Shown here piece after piece: positions 16,746 through 25,600 of a DNA stretch of 64,000 bases (position 1 is its first letter; each line of letters begins with the position of its first letter). The notes beneath the pieces were generated by a model. It had not been told where the DNA came from. It saw nothing but the letters and a program-made list of their open reading frames with translations, and searched no databases. A program made the translations under genes and the position numbers. Source of the stretch: Parasegetibacter sp. NRK P23 (GTDB taxonomy: Bacteria; Bacteroidota; Bacteroidia; Chitinophagales; Chitinophagaceae); NCBI RefSeq assembly GCF_023721715.1, contig NZ_JAMDLG010000001.1, forward strand, positions 2,767,784 to 2,831,783, written 5' to 3'.

Positions 16746-17594
16746 ATGAAGGCTAAATATATAAACCCATTCACAGACTTCGGATTCAAAAAAATATTCG
16801 GAGAAGAAGCGAGCAAACCTCTTTTGCTCGACTTCCTGAACGCGCTATTGCCTCAAAAAAGCCAGATCGTTGATCTTTCGTTCAAAAACGCGGAGCAACT
16901 TGGCCAAACGGAAGCAGACAGAAAAGCGATTTATGATATTTATTGCGAGAATGACCGCGGGGAGAAATTCATTGTTGAATTGCAGAAGGCCAAACAGAAT
17001 TATTTTAAAGAAAGAACTATTTATTATTCCACCTTTCCGATTAGGGAACAAGGTGAGCGCGGAGAATGGAACTATAACCTGAAAGCGGTTTATTGTGTTG
17101 GAATACTGGATTTCACTTTTGACGATTATGAAACCGAACCAGAAAAAAGTGAAGTGGTGCACACCATTCAGCTCAAAAATCAGAATGGGAAAACCTTTTA
17201 TGATAAGCTGACTTATATCTACCTGGAAATGCCCAATTTCAGCCTGAAAGAGGAGGAGTTAAAAACCCGTCTGGATAAATGGCTGTATTTTATCAAACAC
17301 CTTGAAGACTTTCAAAACATCCCTTCCATTTTTAAAGACGATGTTTTCAAAAAAGCATTTGAAAAAGCTGAGATCGCAAAGATGGATGAAACGGACCTCA
17401 GCAGGTACCAGAATAGCCTGAAAATTTACCGTGACCTTAAAGGTGTTATCGACACAGCTTTTGACGAAGGGAAGTTGGAGGGGTTTATGGAAGGGAAACT
17501 TACGGTAGCAAAAGCACTGAAAGCACAAGGCTTCCCTGTTGATGTCATCGCCGCTTCAACCGGACTTTCATCAAATGAAATAGAACAACTCTAA
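16746..17594 (+). CDS. Rpn-family PD-(D/E)XK nuclease / putative transposase
   Basis: This 282-aa protein belongs to the Rpn (recombination-promoting nuclease, PDDEXK_2) family. The N-terminus KYINPFTDFGFKKIFGEE is diagnostic. The nuclease core lies in IYDIYCENDRGEKF followed by IVELQKAKQ, where the E-x-Q replaces the classic E-x-K as in many family members. The C-terminal EGKLEGFMEGKLTVAKAL and GLSSNEIEQL are also typical. An AGGAG sequence lies just before the ATG, unusual here. E. coli Rpn proteins are DNA endonucleases that raise recA-independent recombination. It stands alone with no terminal repeats, so I see no sign of its being part of an insertion sequence. Confidence 0.88.
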   Translation: MKAKYINPFTDFGFKKIFGEEASKPLLLDFLNALLPQKSQIVDLSFKNAEQLGQTEADRKAIYDIYCENDRGEKFIVELQKAKQNYFKERTIYYSTFPIREQGERGEWNYNLKAVYCVGILDFTFDDYETEPEKSEVVHTIQLKNQNGKTFYDKLTYIYLEMPNFSLKEEELKTRLDKWLYFIKHLEDFQNIPSIFKDDVFKKAFEKAEIAKMDETDLSRYQNSLKIYRDLKGVIDTAFDEGKLEGFMEGKLTVAKALKAQGFPVDVIAASTGLSSNEIEQL

Positions 17595-18289
17595 CCCCGC
17601 GGAATTTGCAAAACCATCAAAATAGCACCGCCGGAGAGTGCCTCCCATTCAATTTTTTGAAGGTTCCATAAAGCCAGGCCATCGCGGGCATGCAGTAATC
17701 TGCCTTCCACCTCAAATGCGCCTTCTATAACGAATACAAAGAACCCATTCATTCCTTCCGATACGCACATTTCCCCTTCAACACGCCCATCAAACTTACC
17801 GATGAAAGGCTTAGCAACACTGGATTCATCTGCTGAAAACAAAGGCAACATTACATTGGGATGCGCATCCAGGTTAAATAAGAATGTTTGTATATTTCCA
17901 AATGACTCAGTGGTTGAAACCCTGAACCAAATTTGTATAAAATTAATAAGTTCGTTAGCGTAAGGATTGATGAGTTCCAGCTTTTTTCCCCCACCAATTC
18001 TTGCGACCATACACGCGCCCGCTTCCACAAAGGCATCATTGCCATAATCGTCTTTATATTGAACGGCGCCAACCACGGGAATCAGCAAGATCACCGAAGG
18101 CTCTTCCACCTGCATTAACAGCGACTTACCTCCGGCCAGCGTATCATCGTTCAATACATATAAATTACCGAAAGGTATTTTGTATGGATTGAAGTAACCA
18201 CCAAAATTGAAGGTATTATAACTCCTGAACCAACTCAGCTCATTGCAACCGCGCTGCTCAGAGAGAAACATTTTTGCACCCGTTTCCAT
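17591..18289 (-). CDS. Pirin-like bicupin lacking the metal-binding histidines
   Basis: This is a 232-aa cytosolic protein. The N-terminus FNFGGYFNPYKIPFGNLYV followed by LNDD matches the pirin/YhhW opening. The C-terminal part (VEGRLLHARDGLALWNL, then LSGGAILMVLQIP) matches the second cupin. The usual HPHxxxE histidines after LNDD are absent (LLMQVEEPSVILLIPVVGAV stands there), so quercetinase-type iron chemistry is unlikely. The start may be Met7 (18271), which reduces the overlap with the upstream gene from 32 to 14 bp. The 3' end overlaps the Rpn gene on the other strand by 4 bp. Confidence 0.7.
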   Translation of the reverse strand: METGAKMFLSEQRGCNELSWFRSYNTFNFGGYFNPYKIPFGNLYVLNDDTLAGGKSLLMQVEEPSVILLIPVVGAVQYKDDYGNDAFVEAGACMVARIGGGKKLELINPYANELINFIQIWFRVSTTESFGNIQTFLFNLDAHPNVMLPLFSADESSVAKPFIGKFDGRVEGEMCVSEGMNGFFVFVIEGAFEVEGRLLHARDGLALWNLQKIEWEALSGGAILMVLQIPRG

Positions 18290-18800
18290 ATTGAAGCGTT
18301 GAATATTGTAAGGAATGAATGGCCAGGAATGGCTGAAGCGGGAACTGCTCTATCGCGTATCCCCCATCGTCTTCCGTCTTTTCTCGGGATACCACCAACT
18401 GCCCGTCAATGGTATCGTGCCAGATCAATGGCTCGGAATAGAAATTAACCGCCACCTGGTGCTTTGTACTATCCAGCACATCAGAATTTATAATTTCGAA
18501 GCGAAAATTTTGAAAGCGGAGAAAGTGTTTACCCAACGCATTCACCACATCAGGCACCACATCATTCAACTGAATCAAGTAGCCTGTAACAGCGGAACTT
18601 ACCAGGAAATGTAATTGTTCCGCTCCCCTCACATGACGCAACACATCAGCAAAGCGCCTGTACTTTCGTTCCGGATCGAATAGTTGAACCTGCATCCTGA
18701 ACTCGGTATAGCTGGCTTCGAACACCAGTTTATCCCAGGGCCTTACCGATGTGGCGTCTATCACTTTTCTATAGCACAATTGGATGATGCGGTTTTTCAT
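18258..18800 (-). CDS. Protein of unknown function, coupled to the pirin-like gene
   Basis: I do not recognise this 180-aa protein. It has no signal peptide or membrane segment and contains alternating beta and helix segments (YTEFRMQVQLFDPERKYRRF; QLHFLVSSAVTGYLIQLNDV). Its 3' end overlaps the pirin-like gene and its start lies 16 bp after the dioxygenase-like gene. The three minus-strand genes probably form an operon. Confidence 0.6.
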   Translation of the reverse strand: MKNRIIQLCYRKVIDATSVRPWDKLVFEASYTEFRMQVQLFDPERKYRRFADVLRHVRGAEQLHFLVSSAVTGYLIQLNDVVPDVVNALGKHFLRFQNFRFEIINSDVLDSTKHQVAVNFYSEPLIWHDTIDGQLVVSREKTEDDGGYAIEQFPLQPFLAIHSLQYSTLQYGNGCKNVSL

Positions 18801-18816
18801 GATGGTAAGTTTATAC

Positions 18817-19569
18817 TTAAGCAGCCACCTTTATGGTATGCGTAAGGGTATAGCCCGCTGAAACACTTCCCGTGAGCGCAGCCACTTGCACACCTGCCGA
18901 ATCGTCACTGAAAACATTATCCGAAGCGTTATATGTATAGCCACTCATGCCTTTCGTATAGCCATAAGCCACACCCGCTGATCCATTTACGGTGGCAACC
19001 GCGCTGGAACTTCCTTCCGGAAAGGCGATCTGCGTGATCTTCAGCGAAGTACCGGAGGCATTGTAAATGTGAACATGAATATGTGTGGCGCGTCCCTGGT
19101 ACCAACCCGGAAATATGGAGGTGAAGCTTACCAAGCCATTCGCGTCGGTCACCTGGCGGCCACGTAAAAAATGAACACTGGTAAAATTGGCCGACTGCAT
19201 GCTCGTTCCACCATACTCCGAATAGTAGCCATCTTTATCGCAATGCCATACATCCACGATAGCATTGGCCAGCGCCGCGCAATTGGCGTTCGTATTCTGA
19301 ATGGTGATCTTCATGGTAAAGGGAACACCCGTGCGGCCATCGGTGATATCCGTTCTCACGAGGGAAGAAGGAGATTTAGTGGGAAAAGGGCCCTCCGTTT
19401 CTGTTGGCGCCACCGTGCAGGACGTGGGATTTGACCCCGAACCTGTTTCCGTACCGGTAGCTGTATCGGTGCCATCTAAAGTATCTTTCCGGCAGGCGGC
19501 GGCCAGCGGGGCAATGGCGGTGATTCCTAAGGCAGCCAGTCCGTTCCTTAAAAAATGTTTCCTTTCCAT
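18817..19569 (-). CDS. Intradiol dioxygenase-like secreted lipoprotein
   Basis: The 250-aa protein has a lipoprotein or Tat-like signal (MERKHFLRNGLAALGITAIA, lipobox LAAAC) and a Thr/Gly/Ser-rich linker. A protocatechuate/catechol 1,2-dioxygenase-type domain follows. The Fe(III) ligand set appears intact: Tyr in GYYSEYGG, Tyr in FPGWYQGRATHIHVHI and the two His residues of that motif. The preceding TETEGPFPTKSP and VDVWHCDKDG are also typical. Extracytoplasmic members of this family are common in Bacteroidota, but their substrates are unknown. It is the likely first gene of a three-gene operon. Confidence 0.85.
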   Translation of the reverse strand: MERKHFLRNGLAALGITAIAPLAAACRKDTLDGTDTATGTETGSGSNPTSCTVAPTETEGPFPTKSPSSLVRTDITDGRTGVPFTMKITIQNTNANCAALANAIVDVWHCDKDGYYSEYGGTSMQSANFTSVHFLRGRQVTDANGLVSFTSIFPGWYQGRATHIHVHIYNASGTSLKITQIAFPEGSSSAVATVNGSAGVAYGYTKGMSGYTYNASDNVFSDDSAGVQVAALTGSVSAGYTLTHTIKVAA

Positions 19570-19759
19570 GGTTTGATTTTTAAGTGAGGAAATTGTGTTG
19601 TAGATTATGAATTGAAATTACAGCCAGGGATTTCTACTGTGTAAAAAGTCCCGATGAACAGCAGAATTGTAACGCCGGTTTTATCTTAACAATTCTTAAA
19701 CATACATTCCGGCACCTGTTGCATCATGCCTGTGATTAACGGCAATCGCGGGTAATGTC

Positions 19760-19767
19760 TACCTTCG
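19760..19767 (+). promoter_or_regulatory. Possible -7 box of the META-domain gene
   Basis: TACCTTCG, one mismatch from TAnnTTTG, lies 33 bp before the start codon at 19801. No clear -33 element is visible. The rest of 19570-19759 shows nothing else. Confidence 0.35.
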
Positions 19768-19800
19768 TTGTGTTCCTTTTTATCATTTAAAACTTATAAC

Positions 19801-20232
19801 ATGAAAGCCATTCTGTTCTCCTGCGCTATGTTTTTTGTACTTGCGGGTTGTACATCCACTAAAACCGCCCAGACAGCAACATCCATTGAAGACACCTACT
19901 GGGTGCTTACGGAACTGATGGGAAAACCGGTGAGCGCTCAACAGCCCAACGGAAAAGAGATACATATCCTCCTCAACAAATCGGAAAACCGGGTCCAGGG
20001 ATTTGCCGGTTGCAACGGCTTCGGTGGCAACTACGAACTGAAAGCCGGCAACCGCGTAGTCTTCTCCCAGATGATCGGCACCCTGATGGCCTGCGATGCG
20101 CTGGATACGGAGAACGAATTATTGAAGGCACTGCGAACAGCAGACAATTACACGATTGCAGATGGTAAACTTTCGCTGAACAAAGCGCGTATGGCCCCGC
20201 TGGCCAGGTTTGAAATCGGGAAGAAAAAATAA
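19801..20232 (+). CDS. META-domain (HslJ-like) lipoprotein
   Basis: This is a 143-aa lipoprotein with signal MKAILFSCAMFFVLAGC (lipobox LAGC). The META domain follows with its hallmark GFAGCNGFGGNY and the later IGTLMACDALDTENELLKAL. In E. coli, HslJ is linked to heat and novobiocin tolerance; the role here is unknown. I use the internal ATG at 19801 because it gives a proper signal sequence, rather than an ATG 11 codons upstream. It is convergent with pbpC, with 36 bp between the stop codons. Confidence 0.88.
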   Translation: MKAILFSCAMFFVLAGCTSTKTAQTATSIEDTYWVLTELMGKPVSAQQPNGKEIHILLNKSENRVQGFAGCNGFGGNYELKAGNRVVFSQMIGTLMACDALDTENELLKALRTADNYTIADGKLSLNKARMAPLARFEIGKKK

Positions 20233-20268
20233 TTCAGGAGCAACGAAAAGTGTTCCGGAGCGAAAGGT

Positions 20269-22596
20269 TCAGTAATGCTCCACACTTATCCTGACCTTAC
20301 TGCTCCGGCCTTTATCATCCGTACACACTACTTCGGTTTCCCCGGGAACGGCTTTAAAAAAAAGTTTTTCCCCAGCCGCGGCCGCTCGGTAGAATTTATT
20401 GTTGATGTACCAATATACTTTCAATACATCATTGGATGTCTGGCAGGAAAGACGGATCATATCGGGATCATCAGGAGAGGTATAGTACACGGTCCCGCCC
20501 TGCGGTGAAATAATTACGGGACCACTTCCTTTGAATAGTTTCTCACAGGAAGGGTTATGCGGCGGAATATGATCGTAAGCGATCCTTCGTTCATTATAAT
20601 ATGCCTGTAGCGAAGGCGGCATCACGCGATACATCTTTTTTTTGTAGCCCGCGGCGGGCGTGCAATAAACGCAATAGCTGATTTTTTCATCCGCGGAAAC
20701 ATGGTACTCCCGGCGGTTATCGCAGGTAGTAGCGGGTGAAATCAGCGGAATAAAATAATCTGAAACCAGTTGTGTGCAATGTGCGGAAGGCGGAAGCCCA
20801 GTTTCGGCACACACCGTTCTGAGCTCGCAATCCGGCGTTGGCGCATACCAGTCTGTTTGCCCGTTGTAATCAATGGCGTTAAAGATTCTGAATAACAATG
20901 GCGTGGCGATATCAGCACCGCTCAGGTCGGGCGCGGAGACTCCTGAAAAATTCCCTACCCACACGCCTACCGTATACTTTTTATTGAAGCCAATGCTCCA
21001 CGCGTCTCTCCGGCCATAAGATGTTCCGGTTTTCCAGGCGATGCGCGGCATGTGTTCCGTGCTGCTCCAATGCAAGGGAAAATCCGGGCGGTTCACTTTG
21101 GATAAAGTTTCCGTGATCATAAATGCCGCAGCCGGACTTACCAGTTTTTTCCCCTTACCGGCTTCGTCTTTTTCACGGTACCGGAGCGGTCGATACACCC
21201 CTTCGCGTGCTATCGCGGCAAAAAGCGCGGTCAGTTCTTCCAACGTTGCCCCGCATCCGCCGAGCGCCACAGACAAACCAAGCGCCTTCCGTTTCCGCGC
21301 CACCGCAGCGAATCCGGCACGGGTAAGTTCATCGATAAACCTGTCCTTTCCCAATGCGGCCATTGCTTTTACCGCGGGGATATTGAGTGAGTGTTCCAGG
21401 GCATATTCCAAAGTAACTTCACCATTGAAACGCCGGTCATAATTTTCGGGAGCATACCCATCGTAAAAAACGGGCACATCGTGCATCACCGATTTGGGCG
21501 TATACAATCCTTCGTCGATGCAAAGCGCGTACAGAAAGGGCTTCAGGGTACTGCCCGGTTGCCTTATAGCGGTAATGCCATCTACTTGTCCGCCATCGGG
21601 ATTCTTCCAGAAATCCGATGAGCCAACATAAGCGATCACTTTCCCGGTTTGGTTGTCCACCACGAGCGCGGCGGCATTACGGATGCCACGGTGCGTAATG
21701 CCATTCACATAAGCCTGTAACAGTTGCTCCACCTGGAGCTGGCGGTTCATCTCAATAGCCGTATGAACATCGCTTCCAGAAGCCGAAAGCCTGCGGGCCA
21801 GGTGCGGTATCTGCCGGGGAACCGGCCTCCGCCATGCTTCCAATGGCTCCGAAAGCGCGTCGTTGATTTCCTTTTCCGTGAAAATACCGGAGGAAGACAG
21901 TTTTTTTAACCAGTGGTTGCGGGCGGAAAACAACGCTTCGTTGTGTACCCCGATCCGCCAGGCTGATGGTCTGTTGGGGATAATAGACAAGGTTACGATC
22001 TCCGCGAGGGAAAGATGATCCGGGTCTTTGCCCAGGTACAACAGCGAAGCGGCTTTTATACCTTCAATGTTTCCGCCATAAGGCAACAGGTTGCAATACA
22101 GCTGGAAAATTTCCTGTTTTGAATATTTCCATTCCAGCTGTAAGGCACGGAACACTTCCTTGAATTTATTTCCCCAGGTGCGGGGAGAACGGTCGAGCAT
22201 TTTGGCCACCTGCATGGTAATCGTGGAAGCGCCGGACACCCTTCGACCGGAAAACAGGTTCTGGAAAAAAGCCCTTCCAGCCGCAATGGGGTTCACGCCA
22301 AAATGATAATAGAAATAATGGTCCTCTTTTTCGATCAGCGTCTTCCTGAGCAAAGGAGAAATTTCATCGGCCTCCGCATACATCCGCCATTTTTCATCGT
22401 GGGTCAGAAAGGCGTGCGCCAACTGCCCTTTATGGTCGCGGATAATGACAGAATGGTCTTTCAGCGCGGGGAGCGGGAACAAGGCATTCAGCAGAAAAAA
22501 CAGCACGACCAGGGGCAATACGAGGAAAAGGAAGAATTTTCCCGTACGGGTCCTTCTGAACCGTCCAAAGTATACCTTTATTTTATGCTTTTTCAA
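20269..22596 (-). CDS. pbpC: Penicillin-binding protein 1C (bifunctional peptidoglycan synthase)
   Basis: This class A PBP of 775 aa sits in the inner membrane (FFLFLVLPLVVLFFLLNALF). The GT51 glycosyltransferase is shown by LIEKEDHYFYYHFGVNP and GASTITMQVAKM. The transpeptidase has its three motifs: STLK in RQPGSTLKPF, SLN in LEHSLNIPAV and KTG in AWKTGTSYGRRDAWSIG. The C-terminal extension matches the PBP1C-specific domain (PDDPDMIRLSCQ; CTDDKGRSSKVRIS). It is divergent from the alpha-2-macroglobulin gene across 66 bp. This pairing is known from many bacteria, where A2M is thought to protect against proteases at cell-wall breaches while PBP1C repairs the wall. Confidence 0.96.
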   Translation of the reverse strand: MKKHKIKVYFGRFRRTRTGKFFLFLVLPLVVLFFLLNALFPLPALKDHSVIIRDHKGQLAHAFLTHDEKWRMYAEADEISPLLRKTLIEKEDHYFYYHFGVNPIAAGRAFFQNLFSGRRVSGASTITMQVAKMLDRSPRTWGNKFKEVFRALQLEWKYSKQEIFQLYCNLLPYGGNIEGIKAASLLYLGKDPDHLSLAEIVTLSIIPNRPSAWRIGVHNEALFSARNHWLKKLSSSGIFTEKEINDALSEPLEAWRRPVPRQIPHLARRLSASGSDVHTAIEMNRQLQVEQLLQAYVNGITHRGIRNAAALVVDNQTGKVIAYVGSSDFWKNPDGGQVDGITAIRQPGSTLKPFLYALCIDEGLYTPKSVMHDVPVFYDGYAPENYDRRFNGEVTLEYALEHSLNIPAVKAMAALGKDRFIDELTRAGFAAVARKRKALGLSVALGGCGATLEELTALFAAIAREGVYRPLRYREKDEAGKGKKLVSPAAAFMITETLSKVNRPDFPLHWSSTEHMPRIAWKTGTSYGRRDAWSIGFNKKYTVGVWVGNFSGVSAPDLSGADIATPLLFRIFNAIDYNGQTDWYAPTPDCELRTVCAETGLPPSAHCTQLVSDYFIPLISPATTCDNRREYHVSADEKISYCVYCTPAAGYKKKMYRVMPPSLQAYYNERRIAYDHIPPHNPSCEKLFKGSGPVIISPQGGTVYYTSPDDPDMIRLSCQTSNDVLKVYWYINNKFYRAAAAGEKLFFKAVPGETEVVCTDDKGRSSKVRISVEHY

Positions 22597-22631
22597 CGGC
22601 CGGAAGTTACAGATAGTTGTGCTAAATTATG

Positions 22632-22639
22632 TACCTTTC
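22632..22639 (+). promoter_or_regulatory. Possible -7 box of the alpha-2-macroglobulin gene
   Basis: TACCTTTC, one mismatch from TAnnTTTG, lies 24 bp before the start codon in the 66-bp divergent gap with pbpC. Confidence 0.4.
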
Positions 22640-22662
22640 TCCCGTTACAACCTTAATTCTTT

Positions 22663-25600
22663 ATGCGTACCATTGCCCGCCTTTATGCTTTACTGCTGCC
22701 CGTTTTTTTCCTGGTATCCTGTAACCGAAACGCTGTTGAACTGAGCGAGACCAATGCGAAGGAAGAAGTGCCCGTACTGGGTAACCTGGAATTCCGGTTC
22801 TCCAAAGCGTTGTTCCCGGATTCCCTACTGAACAGATGGGACTCCACAGCATACATCAGGTTCAATCCGGCTATTCACGGAAGGTTCCGTTGGGAAACGC
22901 CCGACAAACTCGTGTTCTCTCCTTCCGAACCACTCCCGCCTGCCACAGCATTCACGGCAAAGTTTACGGATGAACTTTTCCGTTATTCGGAATACAATAA
23001 GGTGGAAGCCGGCGACAAAATAAATTTCTATACCGCTTCGCTGCAACTTGACCAGAGTTATGTAGCCTGGACAAAAACAGAAGCCACCAAACCCACGCCC
23101 GTTATGCACCTTGTGTTCAACCACCCGGTTGATCCCGAAAAATTGAAGGAGGTGCTTGAACTGAAATCAGGAGACGCCACCCGCAGCTTCGCCCTCCTCT
23201 CCGCGGGAGCGGGCGATCATTTACAGGTACGCCTCACCGATATTCCGGTAGAAGACAAAGAAACTCCGGTTTCAATTAAAATACTGAAGAAATTATTACC
23301 TGAAGGCGGTCGCAACGAAGCGAAGGAAGACATCACCGCCGAAGTTACCGTGCCCTCTCCTTTCAGATTAGATGTGCTGGATGTGCAGGCGCAACTGAAC
23401 GGTAACATCGCCAGCATCCAGGTTAGAACGAGTCAGCCCCTCGTAGCGGAAGGCATGAAGGATTTCGTAAAAACCGATCCGGCCCTGAACTGGGAATTTA
23501 CCCCGCTGGATGATGGTTTCGTGATGACCGCCGACCAGGCCAAAGAAGAAATGACTTATGAACTGATCATCAATAAAGGACTGAAAGGCGCCATTGGCGG
23601 CGTGTTGAAAGAAACATACACGCAACAGGTGGCCTTCGGCGAACTGGAACCCGATATCCGGTTCACCAACAGCAAAGGAATGTACCTGGGAAAAATGGGT
23701 GCCAGAAACATGGAGATCAGCGTAGTGAGTGTACCCAAAATGAAAATCACGGTCTCGAAAATTTACGAAAGCAACCTGCTGGCCGCGCAGCGATATGGTT
23801 ATTACCCCCGCGATGAAGCTGGAGATTATTACTACGACAATGCAGATATGGGGGTATTGGGAGATGTGGTCTACGAAAAGGAAATCAATTCTTCCGATCT
23901 TCCGAAGTACGGCAACAGCAGGCTTTTCAATTTCAACCTGGAGGACCGCATCCAGGATTTTAAAGGCATTTACCATGTATCCATCCGCTCTATGGAAGAT
24001 TACTGGGTGCGCGACAGCCGTTTTGTGGCACTCTCCGATCTTGGAGTGATTGCCCGGGAAGGAGCGGAAGATATGACCGTATTCGTTCAATCCATTCAAA
24101 CCACCAACCCGGTTCCGGATGCGCAACTCACGGTGTATGGCAGCAACAACCAGGTACTGGGCGTGGGCAGTACCGATAAAGATGGCGTAGGAAAGATCAA
24201 ATACATCCGCAAGGAACCATCGGGGTTTAAACCGGCCATGGTGACCGTGAAAACCGCTTCGGATTTCAACTATCTCCCCTTCCAGTCCACCCGTGTAAAC
24301 ACCTCCCGCTTTGAAGTGGGTGGCAAAAGAATGCACAGTTCCGGCCTGGATGCTTATGTATATGCTGAACGAGACATGTATCGCCCCGGAGAAACTTTCC
24401 GCTACGCCATGATCGTGCGCGATCCGCAATGGAAAGTACCGGGAGAACTTCCGCTGAAACTGAGGTTCGTGATGCCCAGTGGCAAAGAATGGACCGCCCT
24501 CCGGAAAAACGCGGACGCACAAGGCGCACTGGAAGGCACTTTAGACATTCCCGCCTCCGCACTAACGGGCACCTACACCCTGGAAGTGTATACAGGTAAC
24601 GACCTGCTGCTCGCTACCTACCCGTTCCAGGTGGAGGAATTCGTTCCGGACCGCCTGAAAGTGCAGGCCTCGACAGGACTTGACCTGCTGAAACCCGGAA
24701 CAGAAGCGACCCTGAACATACAGGCTGATTACTTCTTTGGAAGTCCCGCCGCCGACCGGAAATGGGAAACGGAAATTCAATTGCAGCAACAAAGTTTCCG
24801 CTCAAAAAAATTCCCCGACTACGACTTTAACCTGGCCAACCACCGTGATTTCTACGACAAAGTAGTTCAGGAAGGCAAAACAGATGACGCCGGACATGCC
24901 ACGCTTAATTACACCGCTCCTGCCGAATACAAAAACAGGGGGCTTTTGCAGGTAGCATTCTATACCACAGTTTTTGATGAATCCGGACGCCCAGTGAGCC
25001 GACACCACAAACTCCCCTTGTACACGCAGGATTATTTCCTGGGACTGGGCGCCGATGATTATGGCTATTATCCCCTCCGCCAATCGATCCGTTTCCCACT
25101 GATCGCGGTGGATAAAAACGATCAGCCCGTCAGTGCAAAAGCGCATATCCGGGTGGTGAAAAAAACATATAAAACAGTATTAACTAAGAATGGCGGCTAT
25201 TTCCGGTACGATTCACAACCGGAAGAAATTATCCTCCAGGAGAAAGACATCAACATTACGGGCACTTCATCGCAATTTTCATTCGTACCCACCGATCCCG
25301 GCAGCTACGAAGTACGGGTGTACATGCCCGGCGCTACCACTTATATCGCCCGCAGCTTTTACAGTTATGGATCCTGGGGCATCGCCGGCGGAAGTTTCGA
25401 CGTGAACACAGAAGGCAACGTAGACATTTCACCGGACAAAAACGGCTATAAGCCCGGCGAAAAAGCGAAAATATTGTTTAAGGCCCCGTTCGACGGGCGA
25501 ATGCTCGTAACCGTGGAAAACAACGGCGTACTGGCGCACCAGTACCTGGAAGTAAAGAAAAGGACCGCCACCTGGGAACTGAACATTGATCCCACCCATC

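Noticed and set aside
16549-16749. 66-codon frame before the Rpn gene, overlapping its ATG
   Set aside because: Starts in the promoter region of the opposite operon, has no family resemblance and no promoter of its own. It could be a leader peptide, but I cannot support it.
23368-24522. 384-codon open frame antisense to the alpha-2-macroglobulin gene
   Set aside because: Low-complexity shadow frame inside a well-supported gene, with no promoter or domain.
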